From contig PMJK01000115.1 of assembly GCA_003158505.1 (NCBI GenBank), positions 3,043 to 11,601 on the forward strand: DNA of 8,559 bases, written 5' to 3'. The position numbers were made by a program, and so were the translations under genes. A model generated the notes under the pieces. The model was given only the letters and a program-made list of their open reading frames with translations. It was not told the DNA's origin and did no database searches. This DNA comes from Holophagaceae bacterium (GTDB lineage Bacteria; Acidobacteriota; Holophagae; Holophagales; Holophagaceae). Below are positions 4,705 to 8,559 of this stretch, in pieces. Each line of letters begins with the position of its first letter. Within the stretch, counting starts at the first letter, position 1.

Positions 4705-6129
4705 ATGCCTGGACTCACTTCTTCCCTGTTCATTGGGCTGTCCGGTCTTCAGGCCCAGCAGTCCGCCTTGAACGTGGTCGGAAATAACATCTCCAACGTA
4801 AATACTCCGGGCTACACCCGGGAGGTCGCCAACCTGACGTCGAACCCCTCGCAGGTCCAGGGGCAGACCTATTTCGGCAGTGGCGTCTCGCTGGACACCG
4901 TTATGAGCGTACGGGACAAGTTTCTGGACCTTCAGCTCACGCAGGCAACATCGGCCCAGGCTAAATACACTGCCCTCTACGCTGGAATTGGTACTGTCTC
5001 CTCGACATTGGGAGATACCACCAGTTCGGGGCTTGCGGCCCAAATCCAGTCCTTCTTTCAGGGATTCCAGACTCTCGCCGCCAACCCTGGAAACGGTGCC
5101 GCCCTGACGAGCGTCGTGGGCAATGCTCAATCCATGATCAACAGTCTGCAGACCAACTATTCGTTACTGCAACAGCAGCAGGCTGCTGCGAATCAGACGG
5201 TGGGGACCTTGGTGACCCAGGTGAACACGCTGACTTCCCAGATCGCCCAGCTGAACCAGCAGATTGTGGGCTCGGATACTACCGGGTCGAACAATGCTGC
5301 CGTGGACCAGCGCACCACCCTCACCAATCAGCTAGCCCAGCTGGTCGGCATCAATGTGATCGACGGGGGCAACAATGGCCAGTACCAGATCACTCTGGAC
5401 TCGGGGGCAGCGACGCTGGTCAGTGGGACCAGCTCCTTCAACCTCACTGCGGGAGGATCGCCTGGTAGCTCCAGCGTGTCATCGGTCGTCAGCGGCCTCC
5501 CGAGCGGCGGGGACGTGACGAGCAGCATCACGAGCGGGCAGGTGGGTGCAGAACTGACTCTGGGAAACACGACCTACGCGGGTTACGAAGGCCAGCTTGA
5601 CGCTATCGCATCGGCCATCACAGGGCAGGTGAACACGCTGAATTTTAACGGATACGCCGCGGGTGCTGCTGCCACCACCGGGAAAAATTTCTTCCAGGGG
5701 AGCCTGGCCGGCGGGACTCTCTCCGTGACCGCGGCCATCGATGCCAACCCTTCCCTCATCGCGACGGCGACCACCCCCAACGCCCCGGGCGACAACACCA
5801 ACGCCAACGCCATCGCCAACCTCCAGTTTCTTCAGGGCCCGATTCCAGGAATCCCAGGTTTCACGGGTACCTTCAGCGACGCGGTTGGAAACCTTGTCAG
5901 CAAGGTCGGCACCGACTCGCAGAATTTCCAGACCCAGAGCACTACCCAGCAGAACCTCGTATCGGCCCTTCAAACCCAGCGGGATCAGGTTTCCGGTGTG
6001 TCCCTGGACGAGGAAGCCACGAACATGATGAAGCTTCAAAGCGGCTACCAGGCATCGGCCCATTTCCTCAATGTGATCAACCAGCTTACGGCGGGGCTGA
6101 TCACCCAATTCGGCGGAACAGCATCCTAA
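4705..6129 (+). CDS. flgK: Flagellar hook-associated protein 1 FlgK (HAP1)
   Basis: A 474-residue secreted protein that forms the first ring of the hook-filament junction. The N-terminal rod/hook signature is complete: GLSGLQAQQSALNVVGNNIS (11-30) then NVNTPGYTRE (31-40). The C-terminal partner helix is also intact: VSLDEEATNMMKLQSGYQAS, then AHFLNVINQLTAGLI (432-466). These two ends form the coiled-coil core domain typical of axial proteins. The middle is rich in Gln, Asn, Ser, Thr and Gly and is shorter than in E. coli FlgK (547 residues), so the outer, surface-exposed domain is smaller. There is no Sec signal; export is by the flagellar type III system. GGGAAGGT (4691-4698) gives the start. 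The gene lies two bases after the flgN-like gene and 16 before flgL. Confidence 0.95.
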   Translation: MPGLTSSLFIGLSGLQAQQSALNVVGNNISNVNTPGYTREVANLTSNPSQVQGQTYFGSGVSLDTVMSVRDKFLDLQLTQATSAQAKYTALYAGIGTVSSTLGDTTSSGLAAQIQSFFQGFQTLAANPGNGAALTSVVGNAQSMINSLQTNYSLLQQQQAAANQTVGTLVTQVNTLTSQIAQLNQQIVGSDTTGSNNAAVDQRTTLTNQLAQLVGINVIDGGNNGQYQITLDSGAATLVSGTSSFNLTAGGSPGSSSVSSVVSGLPSGGDVTSSITSGQVGAELTLGNTTYAGYEGQLDAIASAITGQVNTLNFNGYAAGAAATTGKNFFQGSLAGGTLSVTAAIDANPSLIATATTPNAPGDNTNANAIANLQFLQGPIPGIPGFTGTFSDAVGNLVSKVGTDSQNFQTQSTTQQNLVSALQTQRDQVSGVSLDEEATNMMKLQSGYQASAHFLNVINQLTAGLITQFGGTAS

Positions 6130-6145
6130 CGCTGACAGGTGAACC

Positions 6146-7066
6146 ATGAGCTTACGAACGCCCACCACAGACCTGAACCGCCAGAGTCTCCTCAATCTCC
6201 AGAATCTCCAGGCGCAAATGGCGCAGAATACCCTGCGCCTCTCGTCCGGAAACCAGATCACCAGCCCCGGCGATGATCCTACAGGCACTGCGACCATTCT
6301 CGATTTCCAGAACTCCATCCAGGCGAACACCAAATTCCTCCAGCAGACGACCTCCGCGAATAACCTGCTGCAATCTGCCGCTGATGCCTTCACTGGAGTC
6401 ATCGACGGGGCCAACAATCTGCAGGTGCTGACTCAGCAGGCTCTCACTTCCACCACCGTTGGGCCGGCTACCATGTCGAGCATCGCACCTCAAGTGGACG
6501 CCATCCGCACCAACCTCCTCTCGCTGGCAAATACTCAATCCCAGGGTATCTATGTGTTTGCCGGCACACTGACCACAACTCCTCCATTCACAGACACCGG
6601 AGCACCTACTGGGACGCCTGGAGCGCCCATTACCTATTCAGGGAACTCGGGCATCATCAACCTGGGTGTGTCGGCTACCGCTACAGTAGCTACCAATATC
6701 CCTGGCAACACGGCCTTCGGTACGGGCACAAGCGGAGATCTTTTCAAGGCAGTCAACGATCTCTACAACGGCCTCACTGCGAATTCCGCAGCAGCTGTCC
6801 AGACGGCCTCCACGGAACTTACTTCCGCGTTGAATAACTTGTACCAGCAGCAGGCCGTGGTTGGCGGACGGCAGGCGGGCCTGAATGCTCTCCAGACAAC
6901 CATCTCCGGGATCAACCTCAGCCTTCAGTCGGCGCAGAGCGGCATCCAGAGTACGAACATTCCCCAGACCTACACGGACTTGACCACTGAACAGACGGCT
7001 CAATCGGCCATCCTGAGCACCATGGCCAAGACCAACACCAATAACCTGTTCAACTACCTGACCTGA
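6146..7066 (+). CDS. flgL: Flagellar hook-associated protein 3 FlgL (HAP3)
   Basis: A 306-residue secreted protein forming the second junction ring, on which the flagellin filament is built. The flagellin-like N-terminal domain is clear: LLNLQNLQAQMAQNTLRLSS (15-34), GNQITSPGDDPTGTATILDF (35-54), then a Gln-rich coiled-coil segment. The C-terminal helix ends TEQTAQSAILSTMAKTNTNN followed by LFNYLT, the usual ending of this family. FlgL and flagellin share these ends; adjacency to flgK, the moderate length and the N-terminal sequence favour FlgL. CAGGTG (6136-6141) is five bases before the ATG. The last 17 bases overlap the end of trmFO on the other strand, so no separate terminator sits between the two genes. 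Confidence 0.93.
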   Translation: MSLRTPTTDLNRQSLLNLQNLQAQMAQNTLRLSSGNQITSPGDDPTGTATILDFQNSIQANTKFLQQTTSANNLLQSAADAFTGVIDGANNLQVLTQQALTSTTVGPATMSSIAPQVDAIRTNLLSLANTQSQGIYVFAGTLTTTPPFTDTGAPTGTPGAPITYSGNSGIINLGVSATATVATNIPGNTAFGTGTSGDLFKAVNDLYNGLTANSAAAVQTASTELTSALNNLYQQQAVVGGRQAGLNALQTTISGINLSLQSAQSGIQSTNIPQTYTDLTTEQTAQSAILSTMAKTNTNNLFNYLT

Positions 7067-8441
7067 ACCCCGGGATCGACGGACCTGGACCCAGATCAGG
7101 ATGGGTTTCCGCGGTCTGGAGGTGGCCTTCCAGGGCTTCCAGGGCTCGCTGCCGGTGGGCCTCACCCTTGGCTGATTTCACCGCACGCAAGCCACCGGAG
7201 CGCTTCAGACCCCGGATATCTACCCTTCCCTCTGGCAGCGAAGGGAGCAGTCCCAGCATGGCATTGGTGGGCCCGAAGTCCTTGACGGAGGCATTTGCCA
7301 GGTAGTACAGGAGGCTGCCCAGGACCGTCTCAGGTGGGAAGGGGAGCATGTCCAGCCCTCTCACGGCTCGATCCACCGCAAAGGCCGCGGCCAGCCCTCC
7401 CGCGGCCGATTCGAGATAGCCCTCCACTCCTGAGAGTTGTCCAGCCAGCCAGAGATTAGGGACAGATTTGACAGCCAGTGTCGAATCCAGTACCGAAGGG
7501 GCTTGGACATAGGTGTTCCGATGGATGTTGCCGAAGCGCGCAAATTCAGCTTGTTCGAGGCTTGGTATGAGCCTGAAGACCTCCTTCTGGGCTCCCCATT
7601 TGAGGCGGGTCTGGAAGCCAACGAGGTTGAAATGTTCTCCTGCGAGGGTGTCCTGCCGCAGCTGCACGACGGCATGCGGCCATCGTCCAGTCTTCGGGTT
7701 GTCCAGCCCCACCGGCTTCATGGGGCCGTGTCGCAGGGTCTCCCGCCCACGGTCCGCCATCACTTCGATGGGCAGGCAGGCCTCGAAGTAGGGCGTGTCC
7801 ACCTCATTCAGCGGCACGCGCTCTGCAGAGAGAAGGGCATCCAGGAAACGCTCGTACTGATCCTTGTCCAGGGGGCAGTTGATGAAGTCGGGCCCACCCT
7901 TGTCGTAACGGGCTGCCATCCATGCGACCTCCATGTCAACGCTATCCCGTTCGACGATGGGAGCAATTGCGTCGTAGAAATGCAGCTGGTCCCTTCCGGT
8001 CATCCTCGTGAGCCAGTCCACAAGGGGATCAGCAGTGAGCGGTCCCGTGGCGAGGATGGTTGGGAGGCTCAGATCTGGCGCATCGACCTGGGCTTCTACC
8101 CACTGGATGTTTGGATGATTCTTGAGGGCTCTTGTCACCGCCATGGCAAAGGCATCCCGGTCGACGGCCAGGCTGTTGCCTGCCGGGACCCTCGTGGCCT
8201 CGGCGCAAGTCAGGATCAGGGAACCCATCCGTCGCATCTCGGCCTTCAGGATGCCGGTGGCGGAGTTGATGTCGTCGCTCTTGAATGAGTTCGAGCACAC
8301 CATCTCAGCCGCCTGGCCGGTGGTGTGAGCCGGAGTGGTCCGGGTCGGGCGCATTTCCGTGAGGCGGACCGCGTGACCGCGAGCAGCCAACTGCCACGCG
8401 GCTTCAGATCCGGCCAGTCCGGCTCCGATGATGTGGATCAA
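7050..8441 (-). CDS. trmFO: Methylenetetrahydrofolate-tRNA-(uracil-5-)-methyltransferase TrmFO
   Basis: A 463-residue FAD enzyme that makes 5-methyluridine at position 54 of tRNA using methylenetetrahydrofolate as methyl donor and reduced FAD. The dinucleotide-binding motif is IIGAGLAGSEAAWQLA (4-19). The family signature EMVCSNSFKSDD (46-57) contains Cys49, and ACLPIEVMADRGRETLRHGP (221-240) contains Cys222. Both align with the two cysteines known to matter in TrmFO enzymes (Cys51/223 in Thermus, Cys53/226 in Bacillus). NIHRNTYVQAP and LAGQLSGVEGYLESAAGGLA complete the match and exclude the larger relative MnmG. The start is TTG at 8441-8439, with GGAG (8450-8447) five bases upstream. It is convergent with the flagellar block and functionally unrelated to it. 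Confidence 0.96.
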   Translation of the reverse strand: MIHIIGAGLAGSEAAWQLAARGHAVRLTEMRPTRTTPAHTTGQAAEMVCSNSFKSDDINSATGILKAEMRRMGSLILTCAEATRVPAGNSLAVDRDAFAMAVTRALKNHPNIQWVEAQVDAPDLSLPTILATGPLTADPLVDWLTRMTGRDQLHFYDAIAPIVERDSVDMEVAWMAARYDKGGPDFINCPLDKDQYERFLDALLSAERVPLNEVDTPYFEACLPIEVMADRGRETLRHGPMKPVGLDNPKTGRWPHAVVQLRQDTLAGEHFNLVGFQTRLKWGAQKEVFRLIPSLEQAEFARFGNIHRNTYVQAPSVLDSTLAVKSVPNLWLAGQLSGVEGYLESAAGGLAAAFAVDRAVRGLDMLPFPPETVLGSLLYYLANASVKDFGPTNAMLGLLPSLPEGRVDIRGLKRSGGLRAVKSAKGEAHRQRALEALEGHLQTAETHPDLGPGPSIPGFRSGS

Positions 8442-8559
8442 ATGATCTCCCTGCTGGGGGATATCCTACGGCAAAGGCCCAGGAACCCCAGGCCGCAGCG
8501 CCCCGGTGGAAATTTGGTCTTGCTCTTTCTCTGCGGGATGTTAGTCTGGATGTCCTGCG
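8442..8559. other. trmFO upstream region (118 bp to window edge)
   Basis: I see no RNA gene, strong promoter or terminator here. On the - strand one frame stays open from the window edge to a TGA at 8440-8438 that overlaps the trmFO start as TTGA. About 39 codons are visible. Their composition (many Arg, Pro, Gly and Lys, no recognised motif) does not look convincingly like protein, so I do not call a gene. Confidence 0.4.

Noticed and set aside
6146..7066. Possibility that this gene is a flagellin
   Set aside because: The flagellin-like ends are shared by FlgL; adjacency to flgK and the overall pattern fit FlgL better.
7437..8288. Long + strand open frame (283 codons) opposite trmFO
   Set aside because: It is antisense to a clearly identified enzyme and has no recognisable domain; long antisense frames are common in GC-rich genes.

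Overview
This window looks like a core chromosomal segment of a motile Gram-negative (diderm) bacterium with fairly high GC. There is an outer-membrane L-ring lipoprotein (FlgH) and a periplasmic P-ring protein (FlgI), so the cell is diderm. TrmFO, the folate-dependent tRNA m5U54 methyltransferase, replaces the TrmA of enterics. The combination argues against gamma-proteobacteria and Firmicutes. It fits Acidobacteriota of the Geothrix/Holophaga type or a deltaproteobacterium-like lineage. The lineage is an inference from gene content only.

Layout. Positions 1-660 hold the very end of a class I fumarase/tartrate dehydratase alpha subunit and the complete beta subunit. Positions 698-1528 hold prmC (release factor glutamine methyltransferase). 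Positions 1573-7066 hold a tightly packed flagellar block on the + strand: flgH, flgI, flgJ (rod-binding domain only), flgM, an unrecognised 103-residue protein, a 98-residue protein in the place of the chaperone flgN, flgK and flgL. Positions 7050-8441 hold trmFO on the - strand, whose 3' end overlaps the end of flgL by 17 bp. The last 118 bp is the trmFO upstream region. No stretch longer than 300 bp lacks a gene. I see no RNA genes, insertion sequences, CRISPR arrays or attachment sites.

How it works together. FlgH and FlgI form the outer bushing around the flagellar rod, and FlgJ helps the rod assemble. FlgM holds the flagellar sigma factor sigma-28 (FliA) inactive until the hook is finished and FlgM is exported. 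FlgK and FlgL then form the hook-filament junction. Two promoter-like sequences split the block along this timeline. A sigma-54-type -24/-12 element lies just before flgH. A close match to the sigma-28 consensus lies exactly between flgJ and flgM, with its -35 box overlapping the flgJ stop codon. This predicts a sigma-54 'ring/rod' unit followed by a sigma-28 'late' unit (flgM to flgL), in which FlgM represses its own promoter. These promoters, and the small unknown gene between flgM and the flgN-like gene, are the most interesting parts of the window. I found no wholly new multi-gene system.
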